Source: JAMXLJ01 sp036558745
GTDB lineage: Bacteria; Actinomycetota; Acidimicrobiia; IMCC26256; JAMXLJ01
Reading direction: 5' to 3'
Assembly (NCBI GenBank): GCA_036558745.1
Contig: DATBEZ010000013.1
Span: 1 to 64,000 of the forward strand
DNA length: 64,000 nucleotides
Made by a program: the position numbers and the translations under genes. The notes under the pieces are model-generated. The model ran no database searches. It saw only the letters and a list, made by a program, of their open reading frames with translations, and was not told where the DNA came from. Numbering within the stretch: position 1 is the first letter of the stretch; each line of letters begins with the position of its first letter. Of the stretch, positions 41,014 through 49,788 are shown in pieces.

Positions 41014-42545
41014 GACCCGTCGGTCGCCGATCCGTCGGACGTCGACGCCGGCGGTTCGAGCTGGTCGAACGTCGCCATCTCGCCGAGGACGCGCGCGGCC
41101 GCCTGGACCACGGGCACGGCGAGGCACGCACCGGTGCCCTCGCCGAGACGGAGCTGGAGATCGAGGACGGGATCGAGACCGAGGTGGGCGAGCGCGACCG
41201 TCGCGCCCGGCTCCGACGAGCGGTGGCCGGCGATGCAGTGTCGGCGCAACCCGGGCACGAGCGCATCCGCCGCGAGCAGCGCCGCGCACGCGATTACGCC
41301 GTCGACGACGACAGGGACGCGCGCGGCAGCGGCACCGATGACGAACCCGCCGATGGCGGCGATCTCCAGACCGCCGACCTCGGCGAGGACCGACACCGGA
41401 TCGAGGAAACCTTCGACGCGTCCGACCGCCTGCGCGACGACCTTGGTCTTGGTCGCGAGCATGGTGTCGTCGATGCCGGTGCCGCGGCCCGTGACCGCCG
41501 CGGCGTCGTGACGGGTGAACGCCGCGATGAGCGCGGCCGAGGGGGTCGTGTTGCCGATCCCCATGTCACCCGTGACGAGCAGGTCGTGACCGCGGCCGAC
41601 GAGCGCGGACGCGAGCTCGGCGCCGACGTCGAGCGCCGCGTACGCGTCCGCCGTCGTCATCGCCCGCCCTCCGAGCAGGTCGTCGGTTCCAGCGCGGACC
41701 TTGCGGTGCTCGACGCCGTCGACCTCGCGCACGTCGGCCGCGACGCCGACGTCGACGATCGAAACGGCGGCACCGACCTGACGCGCGATCGCGTTGATCG
41801 CCGCGCCACCGTTTGCCATGTTCGCGACCATCGACGCCGTGATGTCCTGCGGCCACGGGGTGACGCCGGACGCGACGACGCCGTGGTCGCCGGCGAACAC
41901 GCCGACCGCCGGACGGGCCGGGATGGGCGGCGGGCAGCGGCCCGTGATCGCGGCGAGGAGCACACCGATTTCCTCGAGCCGGCCGAGCGATCCGGCGGGC
42001 TTGGTCAGCTGGGCCTGGCGCGCGAGCGCTGCCGCGCGCGCGTCCTCGTCGAGCGGCTCGACGGCCGACGCCGCGGCCCCGAACGGCCCACTGCGCGCCG
42101 CGACCGCGCGTGTGACGGCATCGGGCAGGCCGGCGTCGGTGGCCACGAACGCGGTGCCCGCGGCCGCGGCGGCGTCACGGTCCACGGAACGGTCGCCGAC
42201 GAGCAGTGCGCGTCCGGGTGACACGCCCAGGCGTCGGCACACCTCCAGCACGCCCCGAGGATCGGGCTTGGCCGCGCCGACGTCGTGCGACGTCACGACC
42301 ACCTCGAGCAACGCGTCGAGCCCGACCGGGGCCAGCAACGCCCGCACCGTCGCTTCGTCCATCACCGCGGTGTCGGTGAGGGCTGCAACGCGATGGTGTC
42401 GTGCGCACCCGGCGACCACTTCGAGCACGCCCGGCAAGGGCCGCGCCACGAGCGCATCGACCGGTGTCGCGGCCGGCGCCTCCTCGACGAGGGTGCCGCC
42501 GATGTCGAAGATGACCGCGTCGATCCCGGGAATCACGGCGTCCAT
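41010..42545 (-). CDS. cobT: HAD-hydrolase/CobT fusion (nicotinate-nucleotide:DMB phosphoribosyltransferase)
   Basis: The 511-residue protein is a fusion. Residues about 1-170 are a HAD hydrolase: nucleophile Asp14 in IFDIGGTL (the second Asp of DxD is Gly), motif II ALTDTA, Lys in GAAKPDPRG and LLVGDRSVDRDAA. Residues about 175-511 are CobT, with KPAGSLGRLEEIG, DHGVVASGV, GDMGIGNTTPSAALI and the catalytic-Glu block GEGTGA. CobT makes alpha-ribazole-5'-phosphate from dimethylbenzimidazole. The HAD part may dephosphorylate it, which is inference. The start is ATG 42545, or GTG 42536 with a GTGA overlap to the upstream stop. Confidence 0.9.
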   Translation of the reverse strand: MDAVIPGIDAVIFDIGGTLVEEAPAATPVDALVARPLPGVLEVVAGCARHHRVAALTDTAVMDEATVRALLAPVGLDALLEVVVTSHDVGAAKPDPRGVLEVCRRLGVSPGRALLVGDRSVDRDAAAAAGTAFVATDAGLPDAVTRAVAARSGPFGAAASAVEPLDEDARAAALARQAQLTKPAGSLGRLEEIGVLLAAITGRCPPPIPARPAVGVFAGDHGVVASGVTPWPQDITASMVANMANGGAAINAIARQVGAAVSIVDVGVAADVREVDGVEHRKVRAGTDDLLGGRAMTTADAYAALDVGAELASALVGRGHDLLVTGDMGIGNTTPSAALIAAFTRHDAAAVTGRGTGIDDTMLATKTKVVAQAVGRVEGFLDPVSVLAEVGGLEIAAIGGFVIGAAAARVPVVVDGVIACAALLAADALVPGLRRHCIAGHRSSEPGATVALAHLGLDPVLDLQLRLGEGTGACLAVPVVQAAARVLGEMATFDQLEPPASTSDGSATDGS

Positions 42546-43444
42546 TCGTAGCCCTCCAGCGCGTTGGCGAGTCGGTCGAGGTCGTTCGGGTGCGGTACCG
42601 CGATCCGGATGCCGCGCGGTATCCCGAAGCTCGCGGTGTCGCGCACGAGCACGGCCCGGCGCGCGAGGTGGTCGCGCAGGCCGGGCGCGTCGCGCACCAG
42701 CAGATAGTTCGCGTCCGACGGGTCGGGACGGAGCCCGGTCGACGACAGGACGGCGGTCAGCTCTCGGCGCACCGCTGCGATCGCGTCGCGCCAGCCCGAC
42801 AGGTCGGCGAGCTTCAGCAGCTCCGGAACGACCGCACACGCCAGCGCGTTGACCGACCACTCCGGTTGGTGTCGCGCGAACCGTCTCGCCGTCGCGGCGT
42901 CGGGTGCGACGAGGTAGCCGGCCCGGAGCCCGGGGCACGCGAACACCTTGGTGAGCGAGCCGACGACCGCGGCATCGTCGCCCCGGGTCCACGATCCGGT
43001 CGCGAGGGGGTAGAAGGACTCGTCCCACACGTCGGCCTGCTCGCCGGCGCGCGCGAGACGGCCCGTCGGGTTGTTCGGGTTCGAGCGCCACACGTGCGCG
43101 TGCGGCGCGCTGCCGCGCAGATGCCGCTCGTAGAGCGAGAACTCGGGGCCCTCGACCCGACCCACGGGCCACTCTGCGGCCACGAGCGCGATCGCCTCCG
43201 CGCCGCCGTTGGTCAGCACGAGCCGGTCGCCGTCGACGATCAGCACGTCCGCGAGCGCGCCGATCGCGTGCGACGGGTCGGGATAGGTCCGGGCTGCGGC
43301 CGTGTGCGCGGCGACGAGCTCGCCGACGTCGGGCGCGAACGGGTTCACGCTGAACGACAGGTCGAGCACCGCGTCCGGCGCGATCCCGAGCGCGTGGGCC
43401 AGACGATGCCCGTCGCCCCCGTGCCGTCCCGGCTCTGGGATCAT
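42533..43444 (-). CDS. cobC: Threonine-phosphate decarboxylase-like PLP enzyme
   Basis: The 303-residue fold-type I aminotransferase-like protein matches the B12-linked L-threonine-O-3-phosphate decarboxylase (CobC in aerobic naming, CobD in Salmonella). Key blocks are LDLSFSVNPFAP, LTNGGAEAIALVA, SNPNNPTG, the PLP Lys in SLTKVFACPGLRAGYL, and a C-terminal Arg in GIRIAVPHP. It makes the aminopropanol-phosphate linker. ATG 43444 overlaps the CobD stop (ATGA). Confidence 0.88.
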   Translation of the reverse strand: MIPEPGRHGGDGHRLAHALGIAPDAVLDLSFSVNPFAPDVGELVAAHTAAARTYPDPSHAIGALADVLIVDGDRLVLTNGGAEAIALVAAEWPVGRVEGPEFSLYERHLRGSAPHAHVWRSNPNNPTGRLARAGEQADVWDESFYPLATGSWTRGDDAAVVGSLTKVFACPGLRAGYLVAPDAATARRFARHQPEWSVNALACAVVPELLKLADLSGWRDAIAAVRRELTAVLSSTGLRPDPSDANYLLVRDAPGLRDHLARRAVLVRDTASFGIPRGIRIAVPHPNDLDRLANALEGYEWTP

Positions 43445-44346
43445 CGTGGCCTCGACGCGGCGAACAGGCACGCGACCAGCCCCAGCAGCGCGAGCTCCAC
43501 GTGCGAGGCGAGGGCGAGCGCGCGGTCGATGTCGGGGACCGTCGGCCGCGGGCCCCAGCCCAGGCGCGGTCGCGCCTCCAGCCGGCCCGCGTACCGGAGC
43601 GGACCCCCGAGCTCGACGCCGAGCACCGCCGCGAACGCCGCCTCGGCCACGCCCGCGTTCGGCGACGGGTGCGCGGGCGCGTGCTCGCGCACCGCGCGTC
43701 CGACCAGCGCGGCGCGCGCCGGACGGACGAGTGACGTGAGCCCGGCGGTGAGCCGTGCGGGAACGTAGTTCGCGAGGTCGTCGAGCCTGGCGCTGGCCCA
43801 GCCGAACCGCTCGTAGCGCGCGGAGCGGTGCCCGACCATCGCGTCCATCGTGTTGACCGCGCGGTACGCGGCTGCCGCGCCGGCACCGGCGACGAGCGCC
43901 CACCAGACCGGCGCGACGACCGCGTCGACGGTGTTCTCGGCCAGGGACTCGATGACGGCCGCCGCGAGCGCGCGTTCGTCGAGACGCTCCGGGTCCCGAC
44001 CGACGAGCGCAGTCACCTGGTCGCGAGCACGTTCGACGTCGTGGGCGACGAGCGCGTCGCGGACGCGTGTCGCCGCGCTCCGCAGCTCGCGCCCCGCGAC
44101 GACGGTGCCGACGGCGACCGCCGGTGGGCAGGCGCGGCCGGCGAGGAAGCCGAGCGCGACGCCGGCGCCGGTGTACCAGACCCCGGGCGGGCGCGCGTCG
44201 GCGTAGATCGAGCCCTCGACGCGCTGCATCAGGCGGCCGAACGCGCCGACGGGGTGCAGCTCGACCGGCGGCTCGCCGACGAACCGGTCGAGCAGCAGGC
44301 CGAGGCCGGTCACGCGCGCACGGGTCCGCAACGTCGCGCTCACCAT
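43441..44346 (-). CDS. cobD: Adenosylcobinamide-phosphate synthase
   Basis: The 301-residue integral membrane protein (CobD/CbiB) attaches aminopropanol(-phosphate) to adenosylcobyric acid. Visible blocks are GLLLDRFVGEPPVELHPVG near the start, ESLAENTVDAVVAPVWW, YRAVNTMDAMVGHRSARYER, DDLANYVPARLTAG and APAHPSPNAGVAEAAFAA. The start is ATG 44346, or GTG 44343, which overlaps the CobS stop as GTGA. Confidence 0.93.
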   Translation of the reverse strand: MVSATLRTRARVTGLGLLLDRFVGEPPVELHPVGAFGRLMQRVEGSIYADARPPGVWYTGAGVALGFLAGRACPPAVAVGTVVAGRELRSAATRVRDALVAHDVERARDQVTALVGRDPERLDERALAAAVIESLAENTVDAVVAPVWWALVAGAGAAAAYRAVNTMDAMVGHRSARYERFGWASARLDDLANYVPARLTAGLTSLVRPARAALVGRAVREHAPAHPSPNAGVAEAAFAAVLGVELGGPLRYAGRLEARPRLGWGPRPTVPDIDRALALASHVELALLGLVACLFAASRPR

Positions 44347-45041
44347 CGCGCCGCGGCGACGACGAGGCCGACGGTCTCCGTGACGACGATCGTGGCGCCG
44401 AGCACGTCGCCGGTGAACCCGCCGATGCGCCGTTGGGCCAGGAAGAGCACCGCGACGCCGCCCAGAACGCCGGCGGCGACGGCGACGATCCCCGCGACGC
44501 CGGCACCGGCCCCCGCCAGCGCGACGGCGACGAGCACGGTCGCCGCGGGCCAGCGCGGCGCGCCGTCGAGAAGGGGTGACGCGATCCCACGCTCGCGCGC
44601 GTAGTGCATCGTGGACGGCACCGACGCCACCAGGGCGCGTGCCGCTCCCCACAACGCGACGAGCAGCAGGATCGACGGCGCGCGGGATGCGAGCGCGGCG
44701 ACCTGCAGGACGAGAACGATCGCGACCGTCGCGATCCCGAACGCGCCGACGTCGGGCGTTCGCATGATGTCGAGCCGCCGCTCGGGCGACGCGTGGGGCA
44801 GCAGGCCGTCCGCGCTGTCGGCCAGCCCGTCGACGTGCAACATGCCGGTGAGGGCGAGGTCGGCGACGACGACGAGCGCCGCCGCGACCGGTCGCGGCCA
44901 CGCGCGCTCGACGACCCACCACCACGACCCGAGCAACAGTCCGAGCGCCGCGCCGACGAGCGGGAACCACGCGAACGCGCCCGCCTGCATCCGTCCGCCG
45001 CGGCGGCCGAGCGTGGTCAGCAGGCTCAGCGCGTCACGCAT
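44340..45041 (-). CDS. cobS: Adenosylcobinamide-GDP ribazoletransferase
   Basis: The 233-residue membrane enzyme (CobS in Salmonella, CobV in Pseudomonas) joins GDP-cobinamide to alpha-ribazole. The diagnostic block GMLHVDGLADSADGLL is present, followed by FGIATVAIVLVLQVAAL and a C-terminal GGFTGDVLGATIVVTE. ATG 45041 overlaps the CobU stop by 8 bases. Confidence 0.93.
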   Translation of the reverse strand: MRDALSLLTTLGRRGGRMQAGAFAWFPLVGAALGLLLGSWWWVVERAWPRPVAAALVVVADLALTGMLHVDGLADSADGLLPHASPERRLDIMRTPDVGAFGIATVAIVLVLQVAALASRAPSILLLVALWGAARALVASVPSTMHYARERGIASPLLDGAPRWPAATVLVAVALAGAGAGVAGIVAVAAGVLGGVAVLFLAQRRIGGFTGDVLGATIVVTETVGLVVAAARW

Positions 45042-45534
45042 CGACGGAACCGAGCTCCAGCGCGCGGCCGGCCACGACGAGCAGCACCCGATCGGCGACG
45101 TCGGCGATGCGCCGGTTGCACTCGCCGAGCGCGTCGGCGAACCGCCGCCCGACCTCGGTGGGCGGGTGGACCGAGAGCCCGACCTCTTCGCCCACGAGCA
45201 CGGTGTCGCCGTCGCGCTCGACACAGACGTGGCACAGCCCGTCGACGTCGCGCGCGAACTCGTGACCACCCGCGATCCAGGTTCCGATCGAGTCGACGAG
45301 GACGGTGCCGTCGGTCGCGCCGATGCAGCCGGCCAGGTCGTCGGGTTCCTCGAGCGTCCGCCACGCCGTGGGGCGGCGCTCCCGGTGCTTCGCGACGCGG
45401 GCGGCGAAGTCGTCGTCGTCGCGTCCGACGCTCGCGGTCGCGACGTACGTGACCGGTTGTGGGAGGCGCGACGCGATGCGCTCCGCGACCGTGGACTTCC
45501 CCGAGCGGGTGCCGCCGAGCACGAGCACGATCAT
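45034..45534 (-). CDS. cobU: Adenosylcobinamide kinase/guanylyltransferase
   Basis: The 166-residue CobU/CobP has the P-loop GGTRSGKS (residues 7-14), YVATASVGRDDDDFAARV, the guanylylated His in AKHRERRP, and VGEEVGLSVHP with the closing ALGECNRRIADVAD. It phosphorylates and guanylylates adenosylcobinamide. ATG 45534 lies 16 bases after the CobL stop. Confidence 0.93.
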   Translation of the reverse strand: MIVLVLGGTRSGKSTVAERIASRLPQPVTYVATASVGRDDDDFAARVAKHRERRPTAWRTLEEPDDLAGCIGATDGTVLVDSIGTWIAGGHEFARDVDGLCHVCVERDGDTVLVGEEVGLSVHPPTEVGRRFADALGECNRRIADVADRVLLVVAGRALELGSVDA

Positions 45535-45550
45535 CGGCGCGGTCCCGCGG

Positions 45551-46750
45551 TCACGACGGTCCCCAGCACACGAAGACCGGGTTCTCGGACGCGAGCCGGA
45601 CGTGATCGCTCCCCGTCGTGACACCGCGCGAGACCGACACCTCGACGACGTTGCCCAAGCGCTGCCACGCAGTGACAGCGCGGTCGAGCAGCGCGAAGTT
45701 GGCGACGACGACGCCGTTCGGCGTCAACCGTGCGAGCGCGGCGTCGAGCACGTCGATACCGCCGCCGCCGACGAACACCCGGTCGGGATCGGGGAGCGAG
45801 GAGAGGACACCGGGCGCACGTCCGTCAACGACGTGGACGCACACGTCGTGCGCGACCGCGTTCGCGCGGATGCGTTCCGCGCTCTCGCGGTCGTGCTCGA
45901 CCGCGAACACACGCAGTCCGGGCGCGAGCCGGGCCGCCTCGATCGCGACGGATCCGCTGCCCGCCCCGACGTCCCACAGCACGCCGCATCTGGGGAGCGC
46001 GAGCTTTCCGAGCGCGACCGCCCGCACCTCGGCCTTCGTGATCATGCCGTCGCGGTGGGCGAAACGGTCCTCGGGCAATCCCCACGCGACCGTCTTCGCA
46101 CCCGGGCCGGGGCCGCCGTGGGTCAGCACCACGACCGACATCGGATCGAAGGAGCCGCGCGCGAGCTCGACCAGGTCGCCGTGGAACTCGGACTCCTCGG
46201 ATTCGCCGATGCGGGTGTACACCGCGGCGCGGAGGTCGAGCCGGCCGCGTTCGACGAGGGCGGCTCCGACCGCCTGCGGCGGGTTGTCGGGCGACGTCAG
46301 CACCGCGGCCTTGCTCACGCCGACCAGGTGGTCGACCGCGGCGTCGAGCGACCGGCCGTGCGCGGAGACGACGTGGGCGTCGTCCCACGACATCCCGAGC
46401 CGCGCGAACGCGAGCGACACCGACGACGGCGCCGGGTGCACCCGCACGGCATCATGCCCGAAGCGCGCCGACAGCACCCGGACGATGCCGAAGAACCCCG
46501 GATCACCCGATGCGAGCACGGTCACCCGCTCGCCCGCATCGCGGTGGTGAGCAATGTCGTCGAGCGCGTCGTCGAGCGCGGCCGACAGCTCGATGCGCGT
46601 CGCTGGCGCGTCCCGCGCCGCACCTGCGAGCTGGCGCGGTGAGCCGACGATCAGGTCGGCTCCGGCGATCGCGTCCTCGGCCGTGCGGCCGAAGCACTCG
46701 CCGCCGACCAACCCGACGACGTCGACGGGTGGCGCGGCGCGCTCAGCCAT
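45551..46750 (-). CDS. cobL: Precorrin-6B C5,15-methyltransferase (decarboxylating)
   Basis: The 399-residue protein fuses CbiE-like (residues about 10-205: DLIVGSPRQLAG, VLASGDPGFFGIVRVL) and CbiT-like (about 225-399: DRDGMITKAEVRAVALGKL, WDVGAGSGSVAIEAA, VFVGGGG) methyltransferases. It methylates C5 and C15 and decarboxylates the C12 acetate. ATG 46750 overlaps the CobM stop by 8 bases. Confidence 0.94.
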   Translation of the reverse strand: MAERAAPPVDVVGLVGGECFGRTAEDAIAGADLIVGSPRQLAGAARDAPATRIELSAALDDALDDIAHHRDAGERVTVLASGDPGFFGIVRVLSARFGHDAVRVHPAPSSVSLAFARLGMSWDDAHVVSAHGRSLDAAVDHLVGVSKAAVLTSPDNPPQAVGAALVERGRLDLRAAVYTRIGESEESEFHGDLVELARGSFDPMSVVVLTHGGPGPGAKTVAWGLPEDRFAHRDGMITKAEVRAVALGKLALPRCGVLWDVGAGSGSVAIEAARLAPGLRVFAVEHDRESAERIRANAVAHDVCVHVVDGRAPGVLSSLPDPDRVFVGGGGIDVLDAALARLTPNGVVVANFALLDRAVTAWQRLGNVVEVSVSRGVTTGSDHVRLASENPVFVCWGPS

Positions 46751-47516
46751 TCGCGTCACCGGCGCGGAAGGAGTGGCTGTAGTCGGGCGCGTAGACGTGG
46801 CTGCGGGCCGTGACGGCACGCGGAGCGAGCGCCTCGCCCACGAGCACCAGCACGGTCGTCGTTCGCCCGAGCCCGCGCAGCTCGTCGGCGAGGCATCCGA
46901 CGGTGGTGTGGACGAGCTGCTCGTCGGGCCACGAGACGCGCGACGCGATCACGGCCGGCGTCCCGCGGTGGTACTGCGAGCCGATCGCCGACAGCTCGTT
47001 CTGGAGCTCGTCGGGGCGCGCCGCCGACAGGAACACGGCCATCGTGCCGCCGACCCGCGCGTACGCGGCGAGGCTCTCGTTGTCGGGCACCGAGGCGGCC
47101 GTCCGGTGCGCGAGACGCGTCAGCACGACGCTCTGCGCGACCGCGGGCCGGGTGAGCTCGCGTCCGACCGCGGCGGCCGCCGCCGCGAGCGCGCTGACGC
47201 CGGGAACGATCTCGAACGCGCGCTCGGCCGCGACGCACCAGTCGATCTGCTCGCCGATCGCGGAATACACCGTTGGATCGCCCGAGTGGAGTCGCACGAT
47301 CGCCGCGGTCGGGTGCGCGTCGTAGACCGCGACGACCTTCTCGAGCGTCATGGTCTTCGAGTCGTGGAGCTCGACGTCGCGACGACAGTGCCCCAGCAAC
47401 GCCTCGGGCACGAGCGACGACGCCCACACGACGACGTCGGCGGCGGCCAGGCGTTGCGCGCCCCGGACCGTGATGAGGTCCGCGGCGCCCGGCCCCGCTC
47501 CGACGAACGAGATCAT
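46743..47516 (-). CDS. cobM: Precorrin-4 C11-methyltransferase
   Basis: The 257-residue CobM has the SAM-binding start ISFVGAGPGAADLITVRG, WASSLVPEALL, LHSGDPTVYSAIGEQ and EIVPGVSALAAAAAAVGREL. It methylates C11 of precorrin-4. ATG 47516 overlaps the stop of the ribbon-helix-helix-CobI gene (ATGA). Confidence 0.94.
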   Translation of the reverse strand: MISFVGAGPGAADLITVRGAQRLAAADVVVWASSLVPEALLGHCRRDVELHDSKTMTLEKVVAVYDAHPTAAIVRLHSGDPTVYSAIGEQIDWCVAAERAFEIVPGVSALAAAAAAVGRELTRPAVAQSVVLTRLAHRTAASVPDNESLAAYARVGGTMAVFLSAARPDELQNELSAIGSQYHRGTPAVIASRVSWPDEQLVHTTVGCLADELRGLGRTTTVLVLVGEALAPRAVTARSHVYAPDYSHSFRAGDANG

Positions 47517-48421
47517 CCGCGCTCCTCCCGCACCGCGGGGACGACGATCGTCGCGAGATAGGACGCAGCCTGGTCGGCAACCGCACCGACCTCGACGCAG
47601 CGACCGCCCGGGAGGCCGAGCATCTCGCCCACGACCGCGCCCTGCAGGCGCGCCCGCCGCCCGAGCGCGTCGGCGACGGCGGGGAGATGGCGACCGCCCT
47701 TGTAGAGGACCACGGTGGTGGCGCGATCGTCGAGCAGACCGTCGAGCGGCGCGGTGTCGCCGTCGGCGACGGTCATCACCACGCGTTCGCCGTCCTCGGC
47801 GACCACGGTCCGGCTCGTAGCCGCGACCTCCTGAAAGGCCATGACGCCCGGAACGGTCGCGATCGGCACCGAAGGCCGTCGCGACGCGACCGCGCGGGCG
47901 AGCGTGGGGAACGCCGAGTAGACGTTCGGGTCGCCGAGCATGGCGAACGCGACGACCGCGCCCGCGTCGAGCGCGGTCACGACCGCGTCGGCTGCGCCCT
48001 CGACCGACGCCGCGCGCGCGTCGGTGTCGCCGGCGATGTCGAACACGAGCCGTTCGACGCGCGCTTCGGGCGCGACCGCGCGCACCACCGCCTCCGCGCG
48101 GCCGATCGCGTCGGGCGCGGTCGAGGCCGCGAACACCCGATCCGCGCCGTTCAACGTCCGGATCGCCCGTTCCGTGACCAGCGCGGGGTCGCTCGGGCCC
48201 ACGCCCACGCCGACGAGCCGGGGCCCCGCTTCGCGAACGGGCTCGGGGCGCCCCGGGCCGCCTTCGTGCGCCGCGGCGCGCACGAGGCGCTCGACCGCGA
48301 GCCGGATGAGCTCGGCCTCGGACCGACCGCTGCGGCGGGCCAGCGCCGCGAGGTCGTCCTTCAGCGGCTCGGGCAGGTAGACCGACGTCTTCCGCACCTG
48401 CGTAGGGTACACATAGGGCAT
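47513..48421 (-). CDS. Ribbon-helix-helix domain fused to CobI-like C20-methyltransferase
   Basis: The 302-residue product has a CopG/MetJ-type ribbon-helix-helix DNA-binding domain at residues 10-49 (RKTSVYLPEPLKDDLAALA, then RSGRSEAELIRLAVERLV). A Pro/Gly linker leads to a precorrin-2 C20-methyltransferase-like domain from about residue 68 (GVGVGPSDPALVTERA, AFAMLGDPNVYSAF, TVPGVMAFQEVAA). A canonical CobI is encoded separately at 52363-53121, so this copy may be regulatory or bifunctional. The start is uncertain: ATG 48421, or GTG 48397, which would lie 6 bases after a TACCCT box and directly before the ribbon-helix-helix domain. Confidence 0.88.
   Translation of the reverse strand: MPYVYPTQVRKTSVYLPEPLKDDLAALARRSGRSEAELIRLAVERLVRAAAHEGGPGRPEPVREAGPRLVGVGVGPSDPALVTERAIRTLNGADRVFAASTAPDAIGRAEAVVRAVAPEARVERLVFDIAGDTDARAASVEGAADAVVTALDAGAVVAFAMLGDPNVYSAFPTLARAVASRRPSVPIATVPGVMAFQEVAATSRTVVAEDGERVVMTVADGDTAPLDGLLDDRATTVVLYKGGRHLPAVADALGRRARLQGAVVGEMLGLPGGRCVEVGAVADQAASYLATIVVPAVREERG
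48400..48410. promoter_or_regulatory. Half-site resembling the cob palindrome, at start of RHH-CobI gene
   Basis: GCGTAGGGTAC matches 10 of 11 bases of the left arm of the palindrome at 50350-50374 (GCGTAGGGCAC). A second TAGGGC follows as a direct repeat 12 bases on. It overlaps the first codons if ATG 48421 is used, or lies in the promoter if GTG 48397 is used. Confidence 0.45.
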
Positions 48422-48452
48422 CGTCGTGCACCCCGCCGGCTCGCGGACCGTC

Positions 48453-49778
48453 TCAGGCGCTGATCGACCGCACGAACGCCGCCGCGAGGCGGGGCGCGCC
48501 GCCGAGGTGCACGTGCAGGTACGACGCGAGCAGTCGCGGGTTCGCCCATCCCGGCGGCGCGGGGGTCTCGGCGACCCCCTCGAACGCGTCGCCTCCGGGC
48601 CCGACGCTCGAGTAGTGGAACTCGTGGCCGCGCAGCTCGGTGCCCGCCGGCCCGAGCGGCGACGACGTCGTCGTGCGCGCGTGGCGGTAGCCGAGCGTGA
48701 GGCGCGACGTCATGGTCGCCGTGGTGGGAACGACGCCGGCCATCGCGTGCCCGTCGAGCTCGTCGGCCAGCCAGAGAAGGCCGCCGCATTCGGCCCACAC
48801 GACCATCCCCTGCGCGACGCGCGCCCGCACGTCGCGCAACAGCGCGGTGTTCTCGCCGAGCGACGTCGCGTAGACCTCGGGGAACCCACCTCCCGCGATC
48901 ATCGCGCCGCAGCGTTCGGGAAGCGCCTCGTCGACGCACGGGTCGAAGGCGACGACCTCGGCACCCGCCGCGTGCAGTGCCTCGAGGTTGTCCTCGTACG
49001 CGAAGCTGAACGCGCGACCAGTCGCGACCGCGACCCGCGCGCGACCGACTCGGGCCGGAACGTCGGGCTCGCGGGTCAGCCGTGGCGGTGCCGTGCGCGC
49101 GATCCGCTCGACACCGTCGAGGTCGCAGTCGCGCTCGATCGCGCTCGCGAGGCGATCGAGCGCACGGGCCACGTCGTCGCGGCGCTCGACGACGGGAACG
49201 AGACCGAGATGCCGGTCGCGCCACGAGAACGCGTCGTCGCGTCGGAGCGCACCCAGGAGCGGAAGACCCGTTCCCTCGAGCGCGTCGCGCAGCAGCTCCT
49301 CGTGACGGTCGGAGCCGACCCGGTTGCAGACGACCCCGGCGATGCGCACACGGGCGTCGAAGCCCCGGAATCCCTGCACGATCGCGGCCACCGACTGACC
49401 GAGACCGTGGGCGTCGACGACGAGCACGACCGGCGCGTCGAGCAGTGCGGCGACGTCGGCCGTCGACGACGGCCCGCCGTCACGGGCGCCGTCGAACATG
49501 CCCATCACGCCTTCGACCACGAGCAATGTCGCGCCGTGGGCCGCGCGCGCGGCCAGCGGCACCACGGCGTCGACACCGCACATCCACGGGTCGAGGTTGC
49601 GGCCCGGCCGTCCGGTCGCCAGCGCGTGATAGCCCGGATCGATGAAGTCGGGGCCGACCTTGGCGCCTGCGACCGCGCCGCCGCGGCGCGCGAACGCGGC
49701 CATGAGCCCGGTCGCCACCGTGGTCTTCCCGACGCCGGAGTGGGTACCGGCGACGACGAGGCGAGGGCCGAGCTGCAT
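48453..49778 (-). CDS. cobB: Cobyrinic acid a,c-diamide synthase (hydrogenobyrinic type)
   Basis: The 441-residue CobB has an ATP-binding domain (P-loop GTHSGVGKTTVATG; GPDFIDPGYHALATGRPGRN) and a class I glutamine amidotransferase domain. The latter has catalytic Cys in VWAECGGLLWLAD and a GHEFHYSS block. It amidates the a and c side chains with glutamine and ATP. ATG 49778 begins just before the ATP site. It lies 10 bases after CobO. Confidence 0.94.
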   Translation of the reverse strand: MQLGPRLVVAGTHSGVGKTTVATGLMAAFARRGGAVAGAKVGPDFIDPGYHALATGRPGRNLDPWMCGVDAVVPLAARAAHGATLLVVEGVMGMFDGARDGGPSSTADVAALLDAPVVLVVDAHGLGQSVAAIVQGFRGFDARVRIAGVVCNRVGSDRHEELLRDALEGTGLPLLGALRRDDAFSWRDRHLGLVPVVERRDDVARALDRLASAIERDCDLDGVERIARTAPPRLTREPDVPARVGRARVAVATGRAFSFAYEDNLEALHAAGAEVVAFDPCVDEALPERCGAMIAGGGFPEVYATSLGENTALLRDVRARVAQGMVVWAECGGLLWLADELDGHAMAGVVPTTATMTSRLTLGYRHARTTTSSPLGPAGTELRGHEFHYSSVGPGGDAFEGVAETPAPPGWANPRLLASYLHVHLGGAPRLAAAFVRSISA

Positions 49779-49788
49779 CGAGCGGCCG

